Positions 46,579 through 56,094 of a stretch of DNA of 64,000 nt are shown here, piece after piece (position 1 is the stretch's first letter; each line of letters opens with the position of its first letter). The stretch comes from Roseateles terrae (GTDB lineage Bacteria > Pseudomonadota > Gammaproteobacteria > Burkholderiales > Burkholderiaceae_C): assembly GCF_014192155.1 (NCBI RefSeq), contig NZ_JACHXO010000011.1:94955-158954 (forward strand), given 5' to 3'. Made by a program: the position numbers and the translations under genes. Under the pieces are notes generated by a model. The model did not search any database. It was not told where the DNA came from and was given only the letters and a program-made list of their open reading frames with translations.

Positions 46579-47835
46579 GTGATGTCCTTCCCTCAGTCGC
46601 AAGCACAACCGGGGGCGGAGCGCCCTGGCCAGACGGCCCACGCCCGCGCGCTGTATCTTCTCCCCCTGGTCGTCTCGCTGGCCGCGGTCCTGACCGCCTG
46701 CGGCAAGGACGAAAAAGCCGCCGGTCCCGGTGCGGGCGGCGGCATGCCCCCGGCACAGGTCGGTGTGGTCACGGTGGGGACGCAGGCCGTCGCCCTGCAG
46801 ACCGAATTGCCGGGTCGTGTGGAAGCCCTGCGCACCGCCGAAGTGCGGGCCCGCGCCACCGGCATCGTGCAAAAGCGCCTCTTCACCGAAGGCTCGGAAG
46901 TGAAGGCCGGCCAGCCGCTGTTCCAGATCGATCCGGCCCCCTACCAGGCAGCCCTGGACAGCGCCAATGCCAATGTGGCCAAGGCCGAAGCCAATTACGC
47001 GCAGGCGAATGCCCAGGCCGAGCGCAACAAGCCGCTGGCCGATGCCAAGGCGATCAGCCAGCAGGACTACATCACCTCGGTGGCCACCGCCAAGTCGGCC
47101 GCTGCCGACGTGGCCGCGGCCAAGGCCGCCGTGGTGCAGGCCCGGCTGAACCTGGACTACGCCCGTGTCACCGCGCCCATCTCCGGCCGCATCGGCCGCG
47201 CGCTGGTCACCGAAGGTGCGCTGGTCAGCTCGACCGAAGCCACCCAGCTGGCCCTGGTGCAGCAGGTCAGCAGCGTCTATGTGAACTTCACCCAATCGGC
47301 CAACGACGTGCAGAACCTGCGCCGCGCGATGGCCAACGGCCAGCTGCGCAGCGCGGGCGCTGGCGCCGCCCAGGTCCAGGTGGTGCTCGACGACGGCACC
47401 GTCTACAGCCGTCCCGGCAAGCTGCTGTTCACCGACCTGACGGTGGACAGCACCTCCGGCCAGGTCACCCTGCGTGCGGAAGTCCCCAATCCGGACAACT
47501 CCCTGCTGCCCGGCCAATACGTGCGTGTGCGCCTGGCCCAGGCGGAACTGCCCTCGGCCATCCTGCTGCCCCAGCAGGCGGTCACCCGTGGCAATGACGG
47601 CGACACCGTGCTGGTCGTGGGCGCGGACAACAAGCCGCAGCCGCGCAAGGTCCGCATCGGCAATGCCGTGGGCAACCAGTGGGTGGTGACCGACGGTCTG
47701 AAGGCCGGTGAAAAGGTCATCGCCGACGGCTTCCAGAAAATGATGGTGCCGGGCGCGCCGGTCAATCCGGTGCCATTCGCGCCGGCCAGTGCCGCCAGCG
47801 GTGCCCCGGCGGGCGCCTCGGCCGCCAGCCACTGA
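46579..47835 (+). CDS. RND efflux periplasmic adaptor (AcrA/TtgA-like lipoprotein)
   Basis: A 418-residue membrane-fusion protein. A lipoprotein signal ends SLAAVLTAC. The lipoyl half-motifs (VEALRTAEVRARATGIVQKR, YARVTAPISGRIGRALVTEG), a coiled-coil hairpin with Ala/Gln/Asn repeats (about residues 130-190) and a C-terminal beta-barrel (PGQYVRVRLAQAELPSAILL) are in the usual order. A GTG at 46579 or the next ATG at 46582 could start; GAGGAA lies upstream. It is the first gene of a three-gene pump operon under the AcrR-type operator. Confidence 0.93.
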   Translation: MMSFPQSQAQPGAERPGQTAHARALYLLPLVVSLAAVLTACGKDEKAAGPGAGGGMPPAQVGVVTVGTQAVALQTELPGRVEALRTAEVRARATGIVQKRLFTEGSEVKAGQPLFQIDPAPYQAALDSANANVAKAEANYAQANAQAERNKPLADAKAISQQDYITSVATAKSAAADVAAAKAAVVQARLNLDYARVTAPISGRIGRALVTEGALVSSTEATQLALVQQVSSVYVNFTQSANDVQNLRRAMANGQLRSAGAGAAQVQVVLDDGTVYSRPGKLLFTDLTVDSTSGQVTLRAEVPNPDNSLLPGQYVRVRLAQAELPSAILLPQQAVTRGNDGDTVLVVGADNKPQPRKVRIGNAVGNQWVVTDGLKAGEKVIADGFQKMMVPGAPVNPVPFAPASAASGAPAGASAASH

Positions 47836-47863
47836 GCCCTGACGCTCAGGAAGGATTCAAGAC

Positions 47864-50800
47864 ATGGCACGTTTTTTTATTGATCGCCCCATCTTTGCGT
47901 GGGTGATCGCGCTCTTCATCCTGGTGTTCGGCGGAGTCGCCATCACCCAGCTGCCGGTGGCGCAGTACCCGACCGTGGCGCCGCCTTCGCTGGTGGTGAG
48001 CATGGTCTACCCGGGCGCTTCCGCCAAGACCCTGGACGAGTCGGTCATCTCCGTCATCGAACAGGAGCTGAACGGTGCACCGGGCCTGGCCTACATGGAA
48101 TCGGTCAGCCAGGCCAACGGCACGGGTTCGATCACCGTGACCTTCGAGTCCGGCACCAACATCGACCTGGCGCAGGTGGAAATCCAGAACCGTCTGTCCC
48201 GCGCGGAACCCCGACTGCCGTCGGCGGTGACGCAGCAGGGCGTGAAGGTGGACAAGTCCCGCTCCAACTTCCTGCTGTTCGTCACGCTGGCCTCCAAGGA
48301 CGGCTCGATGGACCCGATCGCGCTGGGTGACTATGCCGCCCGCAACATCGTTCCGGAAATCCAGCGGGTGCCCGGCGTCGGCCAGGCGCAGCTGTTCGGT
48401 TCCGAGCGCGCGATGCGCATCTGGCTGGATCCGGCCAAGATGCTGTCGTTCAATCTGACGCCGACCGAAGTCAACACCGCCATCTCCGCGCAGAACGCGC
48501 TGGTGCCGGCCGGTGTGCTGGGCGATCGTCCGAACACGACCAGCCAGACGATGTCCGCGACCATCGTCGTCAAGGGCCAGCTGGAAAACAAGGAGCAGTT
48601 CGAGAACATCGTCCTGCGCGCCAACACCGACGGCTCCACCGTCAAGCTGAAGGACGTCGCCCGCATCGAGCTGGGCGGCCAGAGCTATTCCACCTACGCC
48701 CGTCTGAACGGCAAGCCGTCCACCGGCATCGGTGTGCAGCTCTCGCCCACCGGCAATGCGCTGGGCACCGCCACCGCGGTCAAGCAGCGCATGGAAGACC
48801 TGAAGAAGTTCTTCCCGGCCGGCGTGGAATACGCGGTGCCGTACGACTCGTCCAAGTTCGTGAAGATCTCGATCTCGCAAGTGGTCGAGACTCTGATCGA
48901 GGCCATCGTCCTGGTGTTCCTGGTGATGTTCCTGTTCCTGCAGGACTGGCGCTACACCCTGATCCCGACGCTGGTGGTGCCGGTGGCCCTGCTGGGCACC
49001 TTCGGCATCATGCTGGCGATGGGCTTCTCGATCAACGTGCTGACACTGTTCGGCATGGTGCTGGCCATCGGTATCCTGGTGGACGATGCCATCGTGGTGG
49101 TGGAGAACGTCGAGCGGATCATGAGCGAGGAGGGCCTGTCCCCCCGCGAAGCGACCAAGAAGGCGATGGGCCAGATCTCGGGCGCCATCATCGGCATCAC
49201 CACGGTGCTGATCGCGGTGTTCGTGCCGATGGCCTTCTTCGCCGGCTCGGTGGGCAACATCTATCGCCAGTTCTCGCTGGCGATGGTGGCCTCGATGGCC
49301 CTGTCCGCGCTGATGGCCCTGTCGCTGACGCCGGCCCTGTGCGCCACCCTGCTCAAGCCGGTGGACGCGGGTCACCATCATGAGAAGCGCGGCTTCTTCG
49401 GCTGGTTCAACCGCGGCTTCTCCCGCACCGCCAAGGGCTATGAGGGCTGGGTGTCCCGCCTGCTCAAGCGCAGCGCCGGCATGATGATCGCCTTCGTGGC
49501 CATCGTCGCGGTGGTGGGCTGGCTGTATGTGCGCATGCCCACCTCCTTCCTGCCGAATGAAGACCAGGGCTACCTGATCGTCAACGTGCAGCTGCCCCCG
49601 GGCGCGACGTCCAACCGGACGGAAGCTGCGGTGGCCGCTGTCGAGCAGTTCCTGCACAAGCAGCCGGAAGTCGCTGACACCATCGGCGTGATCGGTTTCT
49701 CGTTCTCCGGGCAGGGCCAGAACGCCGCCCTGGTGTTCGTGCCGCTGAAGCCGTGGGAAGAGCGCAAGGGCGCCGAGCACAGCGCCGGCGCCGTGGCCGG
49801 TCGGGTCTTCGGCGCGATGATGGGCGGCGTGCGCGACGCCTTCATCTTCCCGCTGTCGCCGCCCCCGATCCCGGAACTGGGCAATGCCACCGGCTTCGCG
49901 CTGCGTCTGCAGGACCGCGGCGGCCTCGGCCACGAGGCGCTGCTGGCTGCCCGCAACCAGCTGATGGGCATGGCCGCGCAGAGCAAGATCATCACCGGCA
50001 TGCGTCCGGACGGTCTGGAAGATGCGCCGCAGCTGCAGATCGACATCGACCGTGCGAAGGCACAGGCGCTGGGCATCAACTACAGCACCATTGCCGCCAC
50101 GCTGGGCACCCAGCTGGGGTCTGCCTACGTGAACGACTTCCCGAGCGCGGGCCGCATGCAGCGGGTGGTGGTCCAGGCCGATGCGCCCAAGCGCATGACG
50201 CCCGAAGACGTGCTGGCGCTGAACGTGACCAACGGCAGCGGCAAGGCGGTGCCTTTGTCGGCCTTCGCCACCAGCCACTGGATCACCGGCCAGATGCAGG
50301 CCACCCGCTACAACGGCTATCCGGCGATGCGCCTGGCCGGTGATGCGGCCGCGGGTGCATCCACCGGTCAGGCCATCAAGGAACTGGAAGGCATGATCGC
50401 CAAGCTGCCGCCGGGCATCGGCTACGAGTGGACCGGTCTGTCCCGCGAGGAACAGCTGTCCGGCTCGCAGGCCACGATCCTGCTGGCGTTCTCGCTGCTG
50501 GCGGTGTTCCTGTGCCTGGCTGCGCTGTATGAGAGCTGGTCCATCCCGCTGTCGGTGCTGCTGGTGGTGCCGCTGGGTCTGCTGGGCGCGCTGGCCGGTG
50601 CCACGCTGCGTGGCATGCCCAACGACGTCTACTTCAAGGTGGGCCTGATCACCATCATCGGCCTGTCCGCGAAGAACGCCATTCTGATCATCGAGTTTGC
50701 GAAGGATCTGCAGGCGCAAGGGAAGGGGCTGGTCGAGTCCATTCTTGAAGCGGCCCACCTGCGCTTCCGTCCGATCATCATGACCTCGATGGCCTTCATC

Positions 50801-51028
50801 CTGGGCGTGACGCCGCTGTTCTTCGCTTCCGGCGCAGGGTCTGCCAGCCAGCGTGCGATCGGTACCGGCGTGCTGTCCGGCATGATCACCGCGACGCTGC
50901 TGGCCGTGATCTTCGTGCCGGTCTTCTTCCTGGTGGTGCGCCGCTTCTTCAAGGGCAGCGACCGTCAGCGCAAGATGTACTCGCGTGAGCTCGACGGTCC
51001 CGATGTGAAGAACGCCGACGGCGTGTGA
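47864..51028 (+). CDS. RND multidrug efflux transporter (AcrB/TtgB-like, HAE1)
   Basis: A 1054-residue inner-membrane proton-drug antiporter of normal length. It begins MARFFIDRPIFAWVIALFIL, with PVAQYPTVAPP and, in the fourth helix, GILVDDAIVVVENVER carrying the two proton-relay Asp. Twelve membrane helices and two periplasmic loops are present. GLSAKNAILIIEFAKDL, with the relay Lys, lies in the tenth helix. It exports hydrophobic drugs or solvents through the adaptor and outer-membrane channel encoded on either side. Confidence 0.96.
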   Translation: MARFFIDRPIFAWVIALFILVFGGVAITQLPVAQYPTVAPPSLVVSMVYPGASAKTLDESVISVIEQELNGAPGLAYMESVSQANGTGSITVTFESGTNIDLAQVEIQNRLSRAEPRLPSAVTQQGVKVDKSRSNFLLFVTLASKDGSMDPIALGDYAARNIVPEIQRVPGVGQAQLFGSERAMRIWLDPAKMLSFNLTPTEVNTAISAQNALVPAGVLGDRPNTTSQTMSATIVVKGQLENKEQFENIVLRANTDGSTVKLKDVARIELGGQSYSTYARLNGKPSTGIGVQLSPTGNALGTATAVKQRMEDLKKFFPAGVEYAVPYDSSKFVKISISQVVETLIEAIVLVFLVMFLFLQDWRYTLIPTLVVPVALLGTFGIMLAMGFSINVLTLFGMVLAIGILVDDAIVVVENVERIMSEEGLSPREATKKAMGQISGAIIGITTVLIAVFVPMAFFAGSVGNIYRQFSLAMVASMALSALMALSLTPALCATLLKPVDAGHHHEKRGFFGWFNRGFSRTAKGYEGWVSRLLKRSAGMMIAFVAIVAVVGWLYVRMPTSFLPNEDQGYLIVNVQLPPGATSNRTEAAVAAVEQFLHKQPEVADTIGVIGFSFSGQGQNAALVFVPLKPWEERKGAEHSAGAVAGRVFGAMMGGVRDAFIFPLSPPPIPELGNATGFALRLQDRGGLGHEALLAARNQLMGMAAQSKIITGMRPDGLEDAPQLQIDIDRAKAQALGINYSTIAATLGTQLGSAYVNDFPSAGRMQRVVVQADAPKRMTPEDVLALNVTNGSGKAVPLSAFATSHWITGQMQATRYNGYPAMRLAGDAAAGASTGQAIKELEGMIAKLPPGIGYEWTGLSREEQLSGSQATILLAFSLLAVFLCLAALYESWSIPLSVLLVVPLGLLGALAGATLRGMPNDVYFKVGLITIIGLSAKNAILIIEFAKDLQAQGKGLVESILEAAHLRFRPIIMTSMAFILGVTPLFFASGAGSASQRAIGTGVLSGMITATLLAVIFVPVFFLVVRRFFKGSDRQRKMYSRELDGPDVKNADGV

Positions 51029-51040
51029 TGAACGTTGTGA

Positions 51041-51060
51041 GCCCCGGCGCGAGCCGGGGC
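51041..51060 (+). other. GC hairpin between the RND pump and channel genes
   Basis: GCCCCGGC and GCCGGGGC form a perfect 8-bp stem with a GCGA tetraloop, 12 bp after the pump stop and 16 bp before the channel start. Without a T run, it may stabilise the upstream message or reduce channel expression rather than terminate. Confidence 0.6.
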
Positions 51061-51076
51061 CCCACGGAGAATTCGA

Positions 51077-52507
51077 ATGATCAAAAACAGTTTGACCGTC
51101 CTGGCCTCGGCCGTTGCGGCCCTGGCACTGACCGGCTGCATCAACCTGGCCCCGGACCATCAGCGCCCTGAAGCGCCGGTGGCGGGCCAGTGGCCGCAGG
51201 GTCCGGGTGCGGAAGCCCCGGGCGCGCAGGCCGCTGCCCAGCTGCAGTGGGAGCAGTTCTTCCATGACGCACGCCTGCGCGAGCTGATCAGCCTGGCGCT
51301 GAAGAACAACCGCGACCTGCGGGTGGCCCTGCTGAATGTGGAAGTGGCGCGCGCGCAGGCGGGCGTCTCGGCCGCCAACCGCTGGCCCACCATCAATGCC
51401 GGCTTCACCGGCACGCGCGGTCCGCAGACCAGCACCTCGGGCGACACCCGCGTCGTCAGCACCTATCAGGCCGGCCTGCAGATCAATGCCTTCGAGCTGG
51501 ATCTGTTCAGCCGCTTGAAGAACACGAGCGAGGCCTCCTTCGCCAACTATCTGGCCACGGCCGAAGCCGCCCGCACGGCGCGCATCTCGCTGATTGCCAG
51601 CGTGGCCACCGCCTATCTGGCGGTGCAGGCGGACGACGAGCTGCTGAAGCTGACCGAGCAGACCCTGGCCACCCGCCAGGACAGCCTGAAGCTGACCCAG
51701 CTCAAGTTCGACAACGGTGCCTCGTCCAAGCTGGACCTGAACACCGCGCAGTCCTCGTATGAATCGGCGCGCGCCACGCTGGCCCAGTTGCAGCGCACCC
51801 GCATGCAGGACATGAACAGCCTGACCCTGCTGGTCGGCCAGACGCTGCCGGACAACCTGACGTCGGCCCAGCCGCTGAGCAGCCAGACGATGGGCGCGCT
51901 GCTGGCCGGTTTGCCGTCCGAAGTGCTGATCCAGCGTCCGGATGTGCGTCAGGCCGAGCAGCAACTGGTGGCGGCGGAAGCCAACATCGGTGTGGCGCGC
52001 GCCGCGTTCTTCCCGAGCATCTCGCTGACCACCAGTGCCGGCACCGCCAGCAATGCCCTGTCCGACCTGTTCAAGCGCAGTGCCTGGAGCATCAGCGGCA
52101 CCGCCCTGATGCCGCTGTTCGACTTCGGCAAGAACCGCAACAACCTCGATGCCGCCAAGGCCAGCCGTGAAGTGGCCGTGGCCAACTACGAGAAGGCGGT
52201 GCAGAGCGCATTCAGGGAAGTCTCTGATGCGCTGGCCGGCCGTGCCACGCTGGACGAGCAACTGCGCGCCCAGGATGCCCAGGCGGAAGCCGAGGCCTCG
52301 CGTCTGCAGCTGGTGGAGCTGAGCTATCGCAATGGCGCGGCCTCCAACCTGGACCTGCTGGATGCGCAGCGGTCCAGCTTTGCGGCGCAGCAGTCGGCCC
52401 TGCAGGTGCGTCTGGCGCAGCTGCAAAACCAGGTGCAGCTCTACAAGGTGCTGGGGGGCGGGACGGAGCCCGCACCGGCGCAGCAGAACGCCCAGGCGCC
52501 GCAGTGA
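51077..52507 (+). CDS. Outer-membrane efflux channel (OprM/TtgC/NodT family lipoprotein)
   Basis: A 476-residue TolC-type protein. A lipoprotein signal (ALALTGC) is followed by NLAPDHQRPEAPV, then two repeats of long helices and outer-membrane strands (LRVALLNVEVARAQAGVSAA; LRAQDAQAEAEASRLQLVEL). GLPSEVLIQRPDVRQAEQQL and NIGVARAAFFPSISLT are family signatures. It completes the tripartite pump and is closed by a strong terminator. Confidence 0.95.
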   Translation: MIKNSLTVLASAVAALALTGCINLAPDHQRPEAPVAGQWPQGPGAEAPGAQAAAQLQWEQFFHDARLRELISLALKNNRDLRVALLNVEVARAQAGVSAANRWPTINAGFTGTRGPQTSTSGDTRVVSTYQAGLQINAFELDLFSRLKNTSEASFANYLATAEAARTARISLIASVATAYLAVQADDELLKLTEQTLATRQDSLKLTQLKFDNGASSKLDLNTAQSSYESARATLAQLQRTRMQDMNSLTLLVGQTLPDNLTSAQPLSSQTMGALLAGLPSEVLIQRPDVRQAEQQLVAAEANIGVARAAFFPSISLTTSAGTASNALSDLFKRSAWSISGTALMPLFDFGKNRNNLDAAKASREVAVANYEKAVQSAFREVSDALAGRATLDEQLRAQDAQAEAEASRLQLVELSYRNGAASNLDLLDAQRSSFAAQQSALQVRLAQLQNQVQLYKVLGGGTEPAPAQQNAQAPQ

Positions 52508-52539
52508 CCGGCTGAGCCCGATCCTGCTTCGTGCCCTCG

Positions 52540-52577
52540 ACGGCACCGGTTCGCAGCAGCGGCCGGTGCCGTTTTTT
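52540..52577 (+). terminator. Rho-independent terminator of the RND efflux operon
   Basis: ACGGCACCGG (52540-52549) pairs perfectly with CCGGTGCCGT (52563-52572) and is followed by a run of six T. It lies 33 bp after the channel gene stop. Confidence 0.93.
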
Positions 52578-52740
52578 CATGGCCGCGATGACGGGGTCCA
52601 CTACCGATCGTTGTGGATCTCTGACCGTTTTTGGGATCGCATTTGCTAGCTTGATTCAACGCAATCTAGCAAGCGCAGATGCTGACGGGATCTTCGCTGC
52701 TCTGCATCATCAGCGCCCCAGGTTACTTGTGGCGATCCCC

Positions 52741-53736
52741 ATGTACTTCCCCTATCTCTACGGCATGCAGAAGGAGATGCTGGCCTTGCGCCAGTCCATT
52801 CCGCTGCTCGCCGCCGACGCTTGCGTCCAGCCGGTGATCGAGCCCGTGCGACACCGGCTGGCTTCGCTGACGCACACGCTGCAGGCTTGTGAGAACGAGG
52901 GCCTCCCCGTCTGGATGGTGGTCAACCCGATGCTGCAGGAGTTTGGCGGCGTCGGCGCTGCGCCTGCGCCCAGCTGGGGACGGCACCTGATGGCGTCCAT
53001 CCAGCCGCGCAAGCATCTGTGCCCGACCCTGCTGCTGCACGGCGGCGTGACCGTGGATGTGGTGCGGCTGTTTGCGCAGAGCTTTGCGGGGCAAGTGGTG
53101 GGGGTGGTGATGGCGGAAGAGCCGCAATCCCTGATGCATCTGTACAACGCGCTCGAGTCGGTACAGGTGGGTCGGGTCTTCCTCAAGCATGGGCCCTGCA
53201 CCACCCCCCTGCGCGAGCGGCTGGCGCCGACGCCGCTGGTGTGGGTGGAACCGCTGGATGCCAGCATGCCCGAAGCGCTCAAGCGGGTGGGCATGGGGGG
53301 CTTCCTGCAGGAGCGGCGTTTCTTCACCGATGCGGTGTCCCGCTTTCTGGAGGTCGGCGGCAACGGGTTTTCGGACTACACCTGCCTGCCGTCCCTGCCG
53401 CATGCGGGCGGCGGCCCCACCGGCTGCTTCCACCTGAGCTTTCATCAGATCGGCGGGCCGCTGGATCGGGCGCTGTGCCTGGAGTTCTTTGTGGCCGAGC
53501 GGCAGTTTCCGCCGCAGCGGCTGGCCGAGGCGCGGTTCGTCAAGGCGTTGCAGAACTTCCATCTGGCGCTGGACCGGCGCGATGCCTGCTTCGGCCCCAC
53601 CGAGGCGGTGCGGCGCTTCGTCGGTTGCCACATCCGCGGTGTGCCGCCCACCCAGGCGCTGGCGCGCCAGTGGCAGCTGATGCACCACCTCGAGCTGGTC
53701 AGTGGTTTGCTGTCGGGGCGGTTTCCGCCGCGCTGA
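52741..53736 (+). CDS. sce7725-family protein
   Basis: A 331-residue protein beginning MYFPYLYGMQKEMLALRQ, the characteristic opening of the sce7725 family. No enzymatic motif is evident. The usual partner sce7726 is not found next to it. The start at 52741 is chosen for this family N terminus; no good ribosome site is seen. A 7-bp inverted repeat (TTGCTAG/CTAGCAA, 52643-52672) lies about 70 bp upstream and could be regulatory. The 3' end overlaps the convergent molybdopterin oxidoreductase gene by 38 nt. Confidence 0.72.
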   Translation: MYFPYLYGMQKEMLALRQSIPLLAADACVQPVIEPVRHRLASLTHTLQACENEGLPVWMVVNPMLQEFGGVGAAPAPSWGRHLMASIQPRKHLCPTLLLHGGVTVDVVRLFAQSFAGQVVGVVMAEEPQSLMHLYNALESVQVGRVFLKHGPCTTPLRERLAPTPLVWVEPLDASMPEALKRVGMGGFLQERRFFTDAVSRFLEVGGNGFSDYTCLPSLPHAGGGPTGCFHLSFHQIGGPLDRALCLEFFVAERQFPPQRLAEARFVKALQNFHLALDRRDACFGPTEAVRRFVGCHIRGVPPTQALARQWQLMHHLELVSGLLSGRFPPR

Positions 53737-55993
53737 GCCGCACCGGGACGCCGGACAGTACCGAGGTGCCGGAGACCGGATCCCGGTCGTCCTCGTCCAG
53801 CAGCAGGTTCATGTTGACCCCCGGGTGCTGCGCCGCCACCTGCAGCCGTGCGCCGGCGAGGTCGTGGCCCCAGCCGTGCGGCAGGCTCACCACGCCGGGC
53901 CGCATGGCCTCACTGATCTCCACCTGCGCCAGCACGCTGCCCCGCGCATTGCCCAGGCGGGCCATCTGGCCGGCGGCGAGGCCCGCGCGGGCGGCGTCGT
54001 CCGGATGGATGAGCAGCGTGCAGCGTTCCTTGCCCTTGGCCAGCACCGGCAGGTTGTGCATCCAGCTGTTGTTGCTGCGGGTCTCGCGTCGGCCGATCAG
54101 CAGCAGCTCCGGATTCAGCGGACGCTGCAAGGCCGCCTTCACCGTGGGAAGTTCCGCCAGCAGCGCCGGCGGGGCGAGTTCGATGCGGCCGGAGGGCGTG
54201 CGCAGCACCTCTGGAATCCGCGATTTCAGCTCGCCGAGATCGATGCCGCGAGGCGCGGCGCGAACCTTGGCCAGCGTGAGCCCGTCGGGCTTCTGGCCGA
54301 AGCGGTCGCCATACGGGCCGGAGCGCAGCGCCAGGTCCAGCCAGCGCGCCGGTCCGACGCCACCGTCCAGCATGGCCATGCAGGCCTCGGCGTGGTCACC
54401 GGCACTGCGGCGCAGCTCGGTCATCAGCGCCTGATCGTCCAGGGCCTGCAGGTCGGCGTCCGGGCCGAGGCCGTTGACGATGGCGGTCAGGCGCAGCAGC
54501 GTCTTCCATTCCGGCTGGCGTTCGGTCGCTGCCGCCTCATCGGCGGGCGGAAGGACCGGCCCCGACCAGCGCGCATGATTGCGCCACGACAGCTGGGCAA
54601 ACACCTGGTCGTAGTGCCAGTCCTCCAGCGGGGACGGCGGTGGCAGGATCAGATGGGCATGCCGGGTGGTCTCGTTGATGTAGGGATCGAGGCTGAGCAT
54701 GAAGTCCAGCCCCTCCAGCGCCCGGGCCAGTCGCGCGCCGTTGGGCGACGACAGCACCGGGTTGCAGGCCACGGTGATCAGCGCATGGATCTGCCCGTCG
54801 CCGGGGGTCTCGATCTCCTCCGCCAGGCAGCTGATGGGCAGCTCGCCCATCACTTCCGGCGCACGGCTGACACGGCTGTGGCGACGACCGATGGTCACGC
54901 CCTTGCCTTGTCCGGAGCGCCCCAGCGTGTTGGCCGCAAAGGCGGCGGCCTTGGGGAACATCAGGCCGCCGGGGCTGTCCAGGTGGCCGGTGAGGATGTT
55001 GAGCACATCGATCAGCCAGCTGTTGATCGTGCCAAAGCGCTGGGTGCAGGTGCCGATGCGGCCATACAGTGCAGCGCGTGGGGCAGCGGCCAGATCCCGC
55101 GCGAGCTGACGAATCACCGCCTCCGACAGCCCAGCCTGCGGCGCACAGAGCGACGGCGGAAACGCCTCCGCCACCGGGCGCAGGTCGTCGAGGCCCTGCA
55201 GGTGTTCGGTCAGCCGACCGGGTCGCACCAGGTCTTCATCGAACAGTGTGTGCAGCATGCCCAGCAGCAGGAAGACATCGCCGCCAGGTCGGATGGCATG
55301 GTGCTCATCTGCGGCCTGCGCGGTTTCCGTGCGGCGTGGATCGATGACGATGATGCGACCGCCGCGCGCCCGCATGGCTTTGGCCTTGCCGCGATAGTCC
55401 GGCACCGTCCACAGGCTGCCATTGCTCACCGCAGGATTGGCGCCGAGGATGATCAGGAGATCGCTGCGGGGCAGGTCCGGCACCGGCACGCTCAGCCAGT
55501 GGCCGTACATCCAGCCGCAGGACAGCTGCTTGGGCATCTGGTCGAGGGTGGAGGCGGAGAAGATGTTGCGGGTGCCGAGTGCACGCGCCAGGCCCGGAAA
55601 ATAGCTGAACAGGCCGATCTTGTGCGAGGCCGGATTGCCGATGCTCAGGCCCACCGCATCAGGCCCGTGGGCCTGACGCAAGGCGGGCAGGCGGCGGTCG
55701 ATCTCCTCGAAGGCCTGCGCCCAGCTGATGGGCACAAAGCGGCCGTCGGCCTCGCGGCGCATCGGCTGTCGCAGGCGGTCAGGATCTTCATGCAGATCCT
55801 TGAGCGCGACGCCTTTGGGGCACAGATAGCCCTGGCTGAAGGGGTCCTGCTCGTCGCCGCGGATGCTCACGACCTGGCGCACGCCGTCGTGCGCGCGTGC
55901 CTCCGTGCGGATCTCCAGTCCGCAGGCCGCTTCGCACAAGGGGCAGATGCGGTAGTGCGCCTCGTGGGGCGCGTCGGTGTGCACGAGGGCCAT
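53699..55993 (-). CDS. Molybdopterin oxidoreductase (formate-dehydrogenase/BisC-like)
   Basis: A 764-residue Mo/W-bisPGD enzyme of the DMSO-reductase superfamily. The N-terminal 4Fe-4S motif CPLCEAACGLEI ... GYLCPKG covers residues 17-62. VIDPRRTETAQAAD and DPYINETTRHAHLILPPPSP follow, and the C-terminal cap has SHDL-type HGWGHDL and NLLLDEDDRDPVSGT. No signal peptide, so cytoplasmic. The electron partner and substrate are unknown. It is monocistronic and overlaps sce7725 at the 3' end. Confidence 0.88.
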   Translation of the reverse strand: MALVHTDAPHEAHYRICPLCEAACGLEIRTEARAHDGVRQVVSIRGDEQDPFSQGYLCPKGVALKDLHEDPDRLRQPMRREADGRFVPISWAQAFEEIDRRLPALRQAHGPDAVGLSIGNPASHKIGLFSYFPGLARALGTRNIFSASTLDQMPKQLSCGWMYGHWLSVPVPDLPRSDLLIILGANPAVSNGSLWTVPDYRGKAKAMRARGGRIIVIDPRRTETAQAADEHHAIRPGGDVFLLLGMLHTLFDEDLVRPGRLTEHLQGLDDLRPVAEAFPPSLCAPQAGLSEAVIRQLARDLAAAPRAALYGRIGTCTQRFGTINSWLIDVLNILTGHLDSPGGLMFPKAAAFAANTLGRSGQGKGVTIGRRHSRVSRAPEVMGELPISCLAEEIETPGDGQIHALITVACNPVLSSPNGARLARALEGLDFMLSLDPYINETTRHAHLILPPPSPLEDWHYDQVFAQLSWRNHARWSGPVLPPADEAAATERQPEWKTLLRLTAIVNGLGPDADLQALDDQALMTELRRSAGDHAEACMAMLDGGVGPARWLDLALRSGPYGDRFGQKPDGLTLAKVRAAPRGIDLGELKSRIPEVLRTPSGRIELAPPALLAELPTVKAALQRPLNPELLLIGRRETRSNNSWMHNLPVLAKGKERCTLLIHPDDAARAGLAAGQMARLGNARGSVLAQVEISEAMRPGVVSLPHGWGHDLAGARLQVAAQHPGVNMNLLLDEDDRDPVSGTSVLSGVPVRLSAAETAPTANH

Positions 55994-56094
55994 GGCTGTC
56001 TCCGTTCCTTCGTCTTGTGCGGACCATTGTGAGTCGCCCCTCTGGCCCCGGTCGTCATGTAGGCGACAGGCCGCATCGCGGCATACTGGCGGCC

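Noticed and set aside
47846..52546. A 1566-codon open frame opposite the RND pump and channel genes
   Set aside because: Antisense shadow of two well-recognised genes; composition is low-complexity with no motifs.
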